Below the pieces are notes generated by a model. It did no database searches. It worked only from the letters and a program-made list of their open reading frames with translations, and had not been told where the DNA came from. From IMG/VR virus record IMGVR_UViG_3300048694_000814, positions 1 to 21,014 of that record: 21,014 nt of DNA. The stretch is one strand, 5' to 3'. Both the position numbers and the translations under genes were made by a program. The stretch comes from a virus. This document shows positions 1-7,008 of this stretch, one piece after another (position 1 is the stretch's first letter; every line of letters begins with the position of its first letter).

Positions 1-107
1 CTGAAGTTTCGCCAAGAGATCTAATCATTTTTCCAGGTCATCTAGAACATTCTGTATCGCCAGTGGTTGGTGGTAATAGAATTTCTGTCAGTCGTTTTAT
101 GAAGTAG
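1..107 (+). CDS. 2OG-Fe(II) oxygenase family protein, C-terminal fragment (partial)
   Basis: The window opens inside a gene. The frame starting at base 3 stays open for 34 codons and ends at TAG 105-107; bases 1-2 belong to the preceding split codon. The visible tail contains LIIFPGHLEHSVSPV followed by GNRISVS. This matches the end of the double-stranded beta-helix of phage-type 2-oxoglutarate/Fe(II) oxygenases: a 'LxxFPxxLxHxVxP' strand carrying the distal iron-ligand His, then 'RISxS' carrying the Arg that binds 2-oxoglutarate. Such oxygenases are common in T4-like marine phages, but their substrates are mostly unknown. The stop overlaps the Shine-Dalgarno AGGAG (106-110) of the uvsX gene, so the two are probably cotranscribed. 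Only about 34 residues are seen, so the family call rests on one short motif. Confidence 0.6.
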   Translation, partial: EVSPRDLIIFPGHLEHSVSPVVGGNRISVSRFMK

Positions 108-115
108 GAGAAGAC

Positions 116-1171
116 ATGTCGTCATTGAGAGATAAGCTTATTAAAAATTCATCGATACAGTTAACATCAACATTGGAAGATAGTAAGATCTTCACAAAAA
201 AAGATATGATCCCAACATCTGTTCCTATGATCAATGTTGCTCTTTCTGGAACAATTGATGGTGGTATAACTCCTGGATTGACTATGTTGGCTGGTCCTTC
301 GAAACATTTCAAGACTGGTTTTGCTTTGTTACTTGGTTCAGCATTCCTGAAGAAGTATAAGGATGGTATCATTCTTTTCTATGACTCAGAGTTTGGTACG
401 CCTCAATCATATTTCCAAACATTCAAGATTCCTTTCGATTCAGTTGTCCATACTCCGATCACAGATATCGAAGAGCTGAAGTTCGATATCATGAAGCAGA
501 TGAAAGAGCTTGGTAGAGAAGATCATGTTATGATCATCATTGACTCAATCGGCAATCTCGCTTCGAAGAAAGAAGTTGATGATGCGCTTGAAGGTAAATC
601 AGTTGCTGACATGTCAAGAGCAAAGCAGCTGAAATCATTGTTCCGTATGATTACACCACATCTTTCGCTTAAAGATATTCCTATGGTTGTTATCAATCAT
701 ACGTATAAAGAAATTGGTATGTTCCCCAAGGATATTGTTGGTGGTGGTACTGGTTCATACTATGGTTCAGATAATATCTGGATCCTCGGTCGTCAGCAGG
801 AAAAGGATGCTGATGGTTTGAGTGGATATCACTTTGTGATCAATGTTGAGAAGTCTCGTTACGTTAAAGAGAAGTCAAAGATTCCGATCACTGTTTCATT
901 TGAAGGTGGTATTAATCGCTGGTCTGGTTTGCTTGATGTTGCTCTTGATGGTGGTTATATCGTCAAACCGAAAGCTGGTTGGTATGCTACAGTAGATAGA
1001 GAAACTGGCGAAGTGAAACAACCTTCCAAACGTGCAGCTGACATTGTTGATAACAAGCAGTTCTGGATTGAGATGTTTGAGACTACTGACTTTGCGAAGT
1101 ATATTGAGAACACATACAAGATGGCTGTTGGTTCTATCATGGCTGAGGAAGATGAAGATGATGATACATAA
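116..1171 (+). CDS. uvsX: UvsX RecA-like recombinase
   Basis: Strand-exchange recombinase of the RecA/Rad51 family, which in T4 coats ssDNA with UvsY help and drives recombination-dependent replication. The 351-residue product follows T4 UvsX from end to end. The opening MSSLRDKLIK corresponds to T4 MSDLKSRLIK. The Walker A motif GPSKHFKT is at residues 60-67 (GPSKSFKS in T4). Next come LFYDSEFG, the Walker B-like MIIIDSIGNLASKKE, INHTY, GGGTG, NVEKSR and SGLLDVALDGG. The acidic C-terminal tail (EEDEDDD) is typical of RecA proteins and may modulate DNA binding. The start is supported by AGGAG at 106-110, five bases ahead of the ATG. The tail is somewhat shorter than in T4 (about 390 aa). It sits directly before the replicative helicase. 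Function is confident from family homology. Confidence 0.97.
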   Translation: MSSLRDKLIKNSSIQLTSTLEDSKIFTKKDMIPTSVPMINVALSGTIDGGITPGLTMLAGPSKHFKTGFALLLGSAFLKKYKDGIILFYDSEFGTPQSYFQTFKIPFDSVVHTPITDIEELKFDIMKQMKELGREDHVMIIIDSIGNLASKKEVDDALEGKSVADMSRAKQLKSLFRMITPHLSLKDIPMVVINHTYKEIGMFPKDIVGGGTGSYYGSDNIWILGRQQEKDADGLSGYHFVINVEKSRYVKEKSKIPITVSFEGGINRWSGLLDVALDGGYIVKPKAGWYATVDRETGEVKQPSKRAADIVDNKQFWIEMFETTDFAKYIENTYKMAVGSIMAEEDEDDDT

Positions 1172-1234
1172 ACATCCAAGCAGCGCGAAGTATGATTATA
1201 GTGTGAGTGAAGATAATGAAAAGCAGAGGTATGC

Positions 1235-2638
1235 ATGGCGATTGAAACAACGATTCTTAATCATCTGGTCTTCGATGAAGAGTATGGTCGCAAGGTTATT
1301 CCGTTCCTCAAAGATGAATATTTCTCAGACTACAACGATCGAGTCATCTTCAAACTCATCAACGAATACGTAGCAAAGTATAACAGCTTTCCGACAAAAG
1401 AGGCGCTCGCAATTGACCTTACTAATAAAGATGGCATCAATGAAACAACGTTCAAAGATTGTAAAGAAACCATCGAGAAAATGGAGAAAACCGACAGTGA
1501 GATCGATTGGTTATTGGACCAGACCGAAGCATGGTGCCAAGATCGTGCGGTCTATAACGCTATCATGTCATCTATACAGATCTTGGATGACAAGACTGGA
1601 AAAACCACGAAAGGGGCAATTCCTCAAATTCTCTCCGACGCTCTTGCTGTTTCGTTTGACTCGCACATCGGGCATGACTTCATCGACGATGCAGATTCTC
1701 GATTTGAGTTTTATCACGCCAAAGAAATAAGAATCCCATTTGATCTTGATTACTTCAACAAGATCACACAGGGCGGATTACCAAGGAAAACACTAAATAT
1801 TGCGTTGGCTGGTACAGGTGTTGGTAAATCGCTGTTCATGTGTCATTGCGCCGCTGCTAATCTGTCAGCTGGCTTGAATGTTCTTTATATTACTCTTGAA
1901 ATGGCTGAAGAACGTATCGCAGAGCGTATCGATGCAAACCTGCTCGATATTCCTGTCAATGATCTCAAGATTATCCCCAAAGATAGTTATGATAAGAAGA
2001 TAGAACGCCTGAGAAATAAAACTAAGGGCAAGCTAATCGTCAAGGAGTATCCAACAGCATGTGCTGGGTCAGCAAACTTTCGTCATCTGTTGAATGAGTT
2101 GAAGATCAAGAAAAACTTTATACCTGACATTATCTATATTGATTATCTGAATATCTGTTCGTCATCGAGGATTAAAAATGGAGCCAACGTCAATTCTTAT
2201 ACCCTTATCAAAGCAATTGCCGAAGAGCTCAGAGGACTTGCAGTGGAGTTTAATGTTCCTATCGTCTCTGCGACTCAAACAACTCGAAGCGGATATTCGA
2301 GCAGCGACGTGGGACTGGAAGATACATCAGAATCCTTTGGACTCCCAGCCACAGCTGATTTTATGTTTGCGCTCGTCAAGCCATCCGAGAAACTGGAAGA
2401 GCTCAGTCAAATTATGGTTAAACAGCTCAAAAATCGCTATAATGACCCAGGGATTAATTCTCGGTTTGTTCTTGGGGTGGATCGTAGCAAGATGAGATTA
2501 TATGATGTAGAACAATCAGCTCAGGAAGATTTGATTGATGGACCTGTTATGGACAACACCAAGTTTGGCGAGGAAGATTATGAACGTAGTAGACCAAAAC
2601 CAAAGTTTGATCGTAGTAAATTTGAAGGATTCAAGTGA
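1235..2638 (+). CDS. 41: DnaB-like replicative helicase (T4 gp41)
   Basis: Hexameric 5'-3' replicative helicase that unwinds DNA at the fork and pairs with the gp61 primase, which is encoded near the right end of this window. The 467-residue protein matches T4 gp41 throughout. The N-terminal helical domain has LNHLVFDEEYGRKV and SFPTKEAL. The RecA-like motor has Walker A GTGVGKS at residues 193-199, LYITLEMAEERIAERIDANLLD, Walker B IIYIDYLNIC near 299-308, and the conserved ESFGLPATADFM with KNRY further on. I chose the ATG at 1235 (SD-like GAGG at 1226-1229); an ATG at 1231 is out of frame and hits TGA at once. A 63-bp gap separates it from uvsX. The stop overlaps the next gene's ATG (TGATG). 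Confidence 0.96.
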   Translation: MAIETTILNHLVFDEEYGRKVIPFLKDEYFSDYNDRVIFKLINEYVAKYNSFPTKEALAIDLTNKDGINETTFKDCKETIEKMEKTDSEIDWLLDQTEAWCQDRAVYNAIMSSIQILDDKTGKTTKGAIPQILSDALAVSFDSHIGHDFIDDADSRFEFYHAKEIRIPFDLDYFNKITQGGLPRKTLNIALAGTGVGKSLFMCHCAAANLSAGLNVLYITLEMAEERIAERIDANLLDIPVNDLKIIPKDSYDKKIERLRNKTKGKLIVKEYPTACAGSANFRHLLNELKIKKNFIPDIIYIDYLNICSSSRIKNGANVNSYTLIKAIAEELRGLAVEFNVPIVSATQTTRSGYSSSDVGLEDTSESFGLPATADFMFALVKPSEKLEELSQIMVKQLKNRYNDPGINSRFVLGVDRSKMRLYDVEQSAQEDLIDGPVMDNTKFGEEDYERSRPKPKFDRSKFEGFK

Positions 2639-2919
2639 TGAATAGGCGTAGCTTTTTTACTTTCTTACCAGTAGCTCCTGTAGCTCTTGTTGCTGAAGGA
2701 GCGAGAGCTTCTACTAATGAAGGAGCTCCTATCCCGACAGCAGTACAGATTATCTTATCTGGTAACAAAAAGCCAAATCCTAATCGATACCCTACATCTT
2801 TAGGATTTAATATGTCAGATGCTGATCCTGATAAGAACTTGTCTATGGCAGTTGGTGATGATGGTAATCTTTGGCTTAAGACTAAGAATGGTGAATGGAA
2901 AAAGGTGGTAACAGAATGA
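2638..2919 (+). CDS. Small exported protein with Tat-like signal peptide, function unknown
   Basis: A 93-residue product. Reading from GTG 2635 would add one residue; ATG 2638 overlaps the helicase stop as TGATG and is the better start. It begins MNRRSFFTFLPVAPVALVA: twin arginines at residues 3-4, a hydrophobic stretch at about 6-19, then GARAS, where ARA/S could be a signal-peptidase site after residue 24. That is the layout of a twin-arginine (Tat) export signal, though the residue before RR is Asn instead of the usual Ser/Thr and the hydrophobic core contains prolines. The mature part is short, polar and rich in Asn, Asp and Lys, with a tail (DDGNLWLKTKNGEWKKV) of a kind seen in small phage proteins. 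No enzyme motif is visible. Its stop overlaps the next start as ATGA. Confidence 0.75.
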   Translation: MNRRSFFTFLPVAPVALVAEGARASTNEGAPIPTAVQIILSGNKKPNPNRYPTSLGFNMSDADPDKNLSMAVGDDGNLWLKTKNGEWKKVVTE

Positions 2920-3143
2920 GTGACAGTCTTATTGGTGATATTAGAGCAGTAAACTTTTGGAACTGGTTTGAACCAGAATGGGATGGTGTTACTCTACCAA
3001 GACCAAAGAAAGAACTAGTAGTAACTCACTATGAATTGCAGGTTCGTCGTGTTGTTGTATCTCCAGAAGGTTTGCCAACGCTGACTGATTGGCAATCAAT
3101 CCAAACATATGATCATTATCCAGAAGGAACAAAAGCAGAATGA
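2916..3143 (+). CDS. Small hypothetical phage protein
   Basis: A 75-residue product that I do not recognise. The frame is open from ATG 2895, but ATG 2916 is preferred: it overlaps the upstream stop (ATGA) and follows an SD-like AAAAAGG just upstream. The protein has aromatic-rich beginnings (NFWNWFEPEWDG) followed by alternating hydrophobic and charged residues (VVTHYELQVRRVVV, then LTDWQSIQTYDHYP) that suggest a small beta-sheet domain. It has no signal peptide, membrane segment or cysteines. It lies in a translationally coupled trio (2638, 2916, 3140) between the replication genes and the structured RNA. Such small genes in T4-like phages often act early against the host, but nothing here shows that. 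Confidence 0.7.
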   Translation: MSDSLIGDIRAVNFWNWFEPEWDGVTLPRPKKELVVTHYELQVRRVVVSPEGLPTLTDWQSIQTYDHYPEGTKAE

Positions 3144-3349
3144 ATTATAAGTTGATTACTAATCCAGGTCATTGGTTTGATGTTGTCGAAACACAAACAG
3201 ATCAGATAGTTGGTACGTTTACTGTTTATGATGAGGCGAAGAAGTTCCTTCGTCATCTTAATCTTGGTGGTGGCTTTGATGGTAGGACACCAACTTTTTT
3301 TATGAAAAAAATTAATTTTCTTGCTAAAAAAAGTAGTAATGCTGTATAA
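3140..3349 (+). CDS. Small hypothetical phage protein ending in GGGFDG motif
   Basis: A 69-residue product whose ATG overlaps the preceding stop (ATGA). The body has a small domain shape: a strand-rich start (MNYKLITNPGHWFDVV), TDQIVGTFTVYDEAKKFLRHL, then GGGFDGRTPTFF. I recall similar 'AxxxxxxLxxGGGFDGxTPxFF' endings in small proteins of T4-like marine phages, where they are unassigned. The tail after TPTFF is Lys-rich and comes from a T7-ATG-A7 tract at 3295-3311, so it may be a variable extension. The TATAAATA late promoter (3345-3352) overlaps its stop codon, so this gene ends the upstream transcription unit. Confidence 0.72.
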   Translation: MNYKLITNPGHWFDVVETQTDQIVGTFTVYDEAKKFLRHLNLGGGFDGRTPTFFMKKINFLAKKSSNAV

Positions 3350-3352
3350 ATA
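3345..3352 (+). promoter_or_regulatory. T4-type late promoter TATAAATA driving a structured RNA
   Basis: An exact match to the T4 late promoter (TATAAATA, normally at about -13 to -6, read by gp55 with gp33 and gp45). It overlaps the stop of the small gene ending at 3349. Counting from this position, transcription should start near 3358, two bases before the closing helix of the predicted RNA. Confidence 0.75.
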
Positions 3353-3357
3353 ATATC

Positions 3358-3517
3358 AGAAATGAATGTGTGTTACGTCTGCAGCGTAAAGAGGCTCGTA
3401 GCTATAAGGAATGACTTATACGTAAAGGAACAGTCGGGAATATTCAGTGGGGTTCTGCCCGACCGCATTCATTTAGGGAGTACAGGAGACGGTCGTAATG
3501 GACTGTCTCCTTTTTTT
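3358..3517 (+). ncRNA. Predicted structured phage small RNA (four-way junction plus terminator hairpin)
   Basis: This stretch has no convincing gene but folds well by eye. P1 is an 11-bp closing helix, 3360-3370 with 3464-3474 (one G-U). Inside it are P2, 3373-3377 with 3385-3389 (5 bp, 7-nt loop); P3, 3403-3408 with 3415-3420 (6 bp, loop GAATGA); and P4, 3433-3438 with 3458-3463 (6 bp GTCGGG/CCCGAC, with a possible inner 3-bp helix CAG/CTG). P4 abuts P1 with no spacer, as the T arm abuts the acceptor stem in tRNA, but the linkers are too long and no CCA end or T-loop is present, so it is not a tRNA. A 9-nt linker leads to the intrinsic terminator. The promoter's predicted +1 and the terminator give a discrete transcript of about 160 nt. 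I do not recognise an RNA family. It could instead be a 5' leader that controls the 3547 gene by attenuation. Confidence 0.65.
3484..3517 (+). terminator. Strong rho-independent terminator
   Basis: An 11-bp stem with one G-U pair, 3484-3494 (AGGAGACGGTC) with 3501-3511 (GACTGTCTCCT), a 6-nt loop GTAATG, and a T run at 3511-3517. It ends the predicted small RNA and separates it from the 3547 gene. Confidence 0.88.
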
Positions 3518-3520
3518 ATG

Positions 3521-3528
3521 CCTAAATA
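3521..3528 (+). promoter_or_regulatory. Possible weak late promoter CCTAAATA
   Basis: CCTAAATA differs from TATAAATA at the first two positions but keeps the TAAATA core. It lies just after the terminator and about 18 bp ahead of the 3547 gene, where a new promoter would be needed. Its predicted +1 (about 3534) would leave the SD-like AAAAAGG (3535-3541) in the transcript. Supported by position and core match only. Confidence 0.35.
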
Positions 3529-3546
3529 ATAAGAAAAAGGTATACA

Positions 3547-4812
3547 ATGGCTGCACCATCTTCAATTAAAAGCTTACAAGAATCAATTAAGAAAGCTGGA
3601 TTGGGCGAATCGAAACAAGATTCCTCAACAAGAATTATAGTATACACATCAGAAAAGGATCGTGTTACAGTTCTCAAAACAATTGCTTCTGCTTTTGGTG
3701 GTATGTATTCTTCAACGAAGTATGGTCCTGGATGGAAAAGCTCTCAGGGTTCAGCAAAGATTGGTCTATTTACTGTTCTTGTTAAACCAGCGGCAAAAGC
3801 TGGCACGACTGGTAGCGTATCTAATTTAGATGCTCGCGTATTTACTGGTGATGGTAAGAAAGGTAAGTTTTCTTACGCTGGCCAAGATATCGATGTTGTT
3901 ACATTTACAAGCGCAAAACAAATCGAAAAGAGTATGGTCGAAGGCGCAAAGAAAAGTCAAATTTTAGGATCAGAAATTGCCGAACAGTTTGATGATTTTT
4001 TTACAGCTAAGAAGTTTACATGGGATCCAAATTTAAGTCCAATAATGTTAAACAAGCTTGGTGTTTATGCTGGTGAAGTTTTGATTGGATGGGCTGCATT
4101 TCAAAAAGATAAAACAAAATATATGGAAGCTTCGCCATTCAAAGGCACAGTTAGTAAGTTTCATTTACCTACTGACCCAGCATTTACTGGTGTTGATAGT
4201 TTCGTTGAAATGTCAGATGGTTCTTTTTATGCTGTTAGTTCTAAGTTTGGTGTTGGTGCTAAAGCGAGCTTCTTCACTAACATGCTAGAAAAAGGTATCA
4301 AGAAAAAATCTAAGCTAAAAAATAGCGTATTTAAAGACATATGTGATATTTGTGAGCAGAATAATTTAGAATATAAAAAGTCTCGCGATATTGTTTACAC
4401 GTATGGTCTTAAGAAAATACTTAAATTGAATTTAACTTCAGCAATATATAATGAAATTATTTCTGATAAAAAAACAGTCAATGTTATAAAGCTTAATACA
4501 GCCATAAGTAAATATCCAGGTGTGTCGCCAGATATTGTTAAGAAGCTACCTCGTAGTGCTAGTGCGTTTTTTAACAGAACAATTGCTGAACAACTCAATA
4601 AAGATCAAGCAAGTATGGATCAAATTGTTGAGATTTTACAAGGCAAAGATTATTGGCAAGCAAACTTGAACATTGCTGAATGGATAAAAGGTAATGTTAA
4701 ATTTAAATTTGTTAAGGCTGCTAAAGCCAAAGTAAAATTTATTGGTTCGAAATCTGCTATTGATGATGTTACAAGCAAACAAGGTTGGATTAATTACGAA
4801 CTGTCTCAGTAA
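3547..4812 (+). CDS. Putative internal or head-block protein; possible PD-(D/E)XK nuclease-like fold
   Basis: A 421-residue protein without a sure family. ATG 3547 follows AAAAAGG by five bases. Residues 1-30 are a short helix-rich leader with two L-x-E sites (LQE 10-12, LGE 19-21), the type cut by T4 prohead protease. Residues 30-125 form a mixed alpha/beta region (TRIIVYTSEKDRVTVLKTIA, then IGLFTVLVKP). The region 170-245 (LGVYAGEVLIGWAAF, then GVDSFVEMSDGSFYAVSSKFG) resembles a restriction-endonuclease core: E177 in a helix, D217 on a strand, and S231-S-K233 in place of the usual (D/E)-x-K. The missing acid would make catalysis doubtful unless E177 or E221 substitutes. The C-terminal half is helical and Lys-rich. 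It opens the head-protein block, just before the ligase/NMNAT gene. Confidence 0.8.
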   Translation: MAAPSSIKSLQESIKKAGLGESKQDSSTRIIVYTSEKDRVTVLKTIASAFGGMYSSTKYGPGWKSSQGSAKIGLFTVLVKPAAKAGTTGSVSNLDARVFTGDGKKGKFSYAGQDIDVVTFTSAKQIEKSMVEGAKKSQILGSEIAEQFDDFFTAKKFTWDPNLSPIMLNKLGVYAGEVLIGWAAFQKDKTKYMEASPFKGTVSKFHLPTDPAFTGVDSFVEMSDGSFYAVSSKFGVGAKASFFTNMLEKGIKKKSKLKNSVFKDICDICEQNNLEYKKSRDIVYTYGLKKILKLNLTSAIYNEIISDKKTVNVIKLNTAISKYPGVSPDIVKKLPRSASAFFNRTIAEQLNKDQASMDQIVEILQGKDYWQANLNIAEWIKGNVKFKFVKAAKAKVKFIGSKSAIDDVTSKQGWINYELSQ

Positions 4813-4831
4813 TAAATTAAAAAGGTTTTAC

Positions 4832-7006
4832 ATGAATTTTAACAACTTCCTTTTAGAATCATTAGATATGGAAAAGCTCAAACATCTTGAGCATGCCGAA
4901 GATCATATTATTCATGGTGGACATGAAGGAGTAAAGCATGCTGCTGATACTCTGAGTGATGTTGTTTCTATTCTTGAGGGTAAGCCAAGAAAGAATTTCA
5001 ATCAACAAACCAGAATAACAACAAAGTATGATGGCGCTCCATCTATTGTATTTGGTGTCAATCCAGAAAATGGTAAGTTCTTTGTTGCTTCTAAATCAGC
5101 ATTCAATAAGAATCCAAAAATCAATTATACTGACAGAGATATCGAAGAAAATCATGGACATGCTCCTGGTCTTGTTGAGAAGCTAAAGGCAGCATTACAA
5201 GAGCTACCAAAGGTCATGCCTAAGAGTGGTGGTGTATTTCAGGGCGACTTGATGTATACCAAAGATGATCTGATCAAAAACAAAGACGGATCATATAGCT
5301 TTACACCAAACACAATCACTTATACAACACAAGATCCTGAACAAACACGTAGTGCTGATGTTGCGAATCTTGGCGTTGTTGTTCACTCAAGATATACTGG
5401 CAAAACATTAGCTGATTCTAAAGTTAGCTTTGATGTTGATCAGAATCAGTTTAGACGCAATCCTGACGTTCATATGATCAATCCAGAAATATCTGGTGCT
5501 AATATTGCGCCTATTGAAAAGAAGAAATATGAGAAAGAACTACAACAGGCATTAGACATCTATAAAGGCATGGACCCAGATATCTTCAATGTTGTTGATG
5601 GACATGATATAACAATGAAAACTTATATCAATTCAACAGTCAGAGATAAAACTGTTCCAAGCGCAAAAGGTTATCTTGCATTTGTCAAGAGCAGAGGTCA
5701 GAAAGAAATCGAGAAAGTCAAGTCGCCCGAAGGTAAAGCAAAGAAAAAAGCTTCAGCCGAAGCTATCGTTTCTCATGTAAAGAATCACTCAGAGCAGTTT
5801 GAAAATATCTTCAGAATGCATAAGGCTATGCAACAGGCAAAAGACACTCTTGTCAATGCATTATCAAATACAGTCAATACTGGTTTCAAAACAACTATTG
5901 GTGGTAAGCCAACCAAGCCTGAAGGTTTCGTTGCTATTCGTGGTGGCAGACCAACAAAGCTAGTTGATCGCGCTGAATTTAGTGCTGCCAATTTCGAAGG
6001 TGGTGCATTCCAAAAGGCAAGTAAAGAAGAACAGGCTGTTGCTGAGAAACCAGAGAATCCTATTGTGACTTCTTTTGGTAGAATGAACCCACCAACTACA
6101 GGTCATGGTGTTTTGGTCAGCAAAGTACAAGAGCTGGCAAAAGAGAAAAAGGCAAAACACGTTATTGCTTTGTCAAGATCGCAGGATCCAGAAAAGAATC
6201 CGTTATCTCCAGAACAAAAACTAAAACATGCTAAACGTATGTTCCCTGGAGCTAACATTGAAGTTGTAGATGAGAAAGCCAAATCAGTAATCGACCATGT
6301 AAAGAAATTGGCAGCTGCTGGTCATGATCATCTAACTATGGTCGTTGGTTCAGATCGTGTAGAAGATATGCAAAAATTGTTGAACCAATACAATGGTAAA
6401 GAATTCAACTTCAAGAAAATTGATGTTGTTTCTGCTGGCGCCAGAGATCCAGATGCTGAAGGACCAGAAGGTATGTCTGCAACAAAAATGCGTGGACATG
6501 CGATACGTGGTAAGTTCAGCGAATTCAAAAAGGGATTACCAGCAAACTTACATCCAGATCATGCCAAAGAAATGTACAATGATGTTCGTCAGGGAATGGA
6601 CATTCAAATTGGACCAGAAACATCTGGCATTTCACTTGCGCGATATGCAAAAAGACAGGATCCAATTGGTCTGAAAGCTCGTAAAGAAATTCAACGTAGA
6701 GAGTTAGTAAAGCAGTCACAGGTTAAACAAAAGCCAAAAAGAATCGCAAGATTAAAAGAAGATATGACGACTACTGGTGATGTTCGTGGTCTTGGATTTG
6801 TTTCTGGTAATCCATTAGTTGATGCTGGGTTCCAAACAACATGGACGACTCTCAATCAGTCTGACGCTGATACTCGCGATCAGATTATGAATCAAACAAA
6901 GAAATCGGTTCACGACGATCTTCATATAAATATAGAACAACGTAGAGACGCCCAGAAACAGAACTTCGTTCAGACGCTGGTAAGATCAATTAGAGATAGG
7001 GCATAA
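4832..7006 (+). CDS. Fusion: ligase-type nucleotidyltransferase + NMNAT-like nucleotidylyltransferase
   Basis: A 724-residue two-enzyme fusion. ATG 4832 has AAAAAGG upstream; the frame extends back to 4742 inside the previous gene, which is unlikely to be used. Residues 1-10 (MNFNNFLLES) look like a capsid-targeting leader with an L-L-E cleavage site. Residues 60-390 fit a DNA/RNA-ligase nucleotidyltransferase: motif I KYDG at 65-68 (K65 the expected AMP-lysine), GGVFQGDLMY at 133-142 (motif III-like), EGFVAIR near 364-370 (motif IV) and KLVDRAEF at 376-383 (motif V). Residues 408-570 fit a cytidylyltransferase-like domain: SFGRMNPPTTGH at 414-425 (HxGH region with the first His replaced by Thr), VVGSDR at 504-509 and SATKMR at 549-554 (ISSTxxR motif). 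These are typical of NMN adenylyltransferases and relatives. The C-terminus (about 640-724) is an unassigned tail. Substrates are unknown; NMN to NAD and RNA-end sealing are the obvious candidates. Confidence 0.85.
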   Translation: MNFNNFLLESLDMEKLKHLEHAEDHIIHGGHEGVKHAADTLSDVVSILEGKPRKNFNQQTRITTKYDGAPSIVFGVNPENGKFFVASKSAFNKNPKINYTDRDIEENHGHAPGLVEKLKAALQELPKVMPKSGGVFQGDLMYTKDDLIKNKDGSYSFTPNTITYTTQDPEQTRSADVANLGVVVHSRYTGKTLADSKVSFDVDQNQFRRNPDVHMINPEISGANIAPIEKKKYEKELQQALDIYKGMDPDIFNVVDGHDITMKTYINSTVRDKTVPSAKGYLAFVKSRGQKEIEKVKSPEGKAKKKASAEAIVSHVKNHSEQFENIFRMHKAMQQAKDTLVNALSNTVNTGFKTTIGGKPTKPEGFVAIRGGRPTKLVDRAEFSAANFEGGAFQKASKEEQAVAEKPENPIVTSFGRMNPPTTGHGVLVSKVQELAKEKKAKHVIALSRSQDPEKNPLSPEQKLKHAKRMFPGANIEVVDEKAKSVIDHVKKLAAAGHDHLTMVVGSDRVEDMQKLLNQYNGKEFNFKKIDVVSAGARDPDAEGPEGMSATKMRGHAIRGKFSEFKKGLPANLHPDHAKEMYNDVRQGMDIQIGPETSGISLARYAKRQDPIGLKARKEIQRRELVKQSQVKQKPKRIARLKEDMTTTGDVRGLGFVSGNPLVDAGFQTTWTTLNQSDADTRDQIMNQTKKSVHDDLHINIEQRRDAQKQNFVQTLVRSIRDRA
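6925..6932 (+). promoter_or_regulatory. Late promoter TATAAATA inside the end of the ligase/NMNAT gene
   Basis: An exact TATAAATA lying in the last 85 bp of the preceding gene, with a predicted start near 6938 and 71 nt ahead of the 7009 gene. Its position just before an abundant-type structural gene makes it a likely late promoter, although one exact 8-mer in AT-rich coding DNA could arise by chance. Confidence 0.6.
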
Positions 7007-7008
7007 TC

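Noticed and set aside
1191-1196. TATGAT as a promoter before the gp41 gene
   Set aside because: No acceptable -35 element at proper spacing; the gap is more likely read through from uvsX.
955-1236. Minus-strand and +1-frame open frames over uvsX/gp41
   Set aside because: They overlap well-established genes, show low-complexity products and have no conserved motifs.
3358-3474. A tRNA gene, because of the cloverleaf-like fold
   Set aside because: The acceptor-like helix is 11 bp, linkers are 12-13 nt, and there is no T-loop consensus, D-loop GG, or CCA end.
3498-3569. A short ORF (MDCLLFLC...) with AGGAG upstream inside the terminator
   Set aside because: It runs through the terminator stem and into the 3547 gene in another frame; the SD is buried in the hairpin.
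4742-4831. 30-codon N-terminal extension of the ligase/NMNAT protein
   Set aside because: It overlaps the end of the 3547 gene, and the internal ATG 4832 has the RBS and a leader-like N-terminus.
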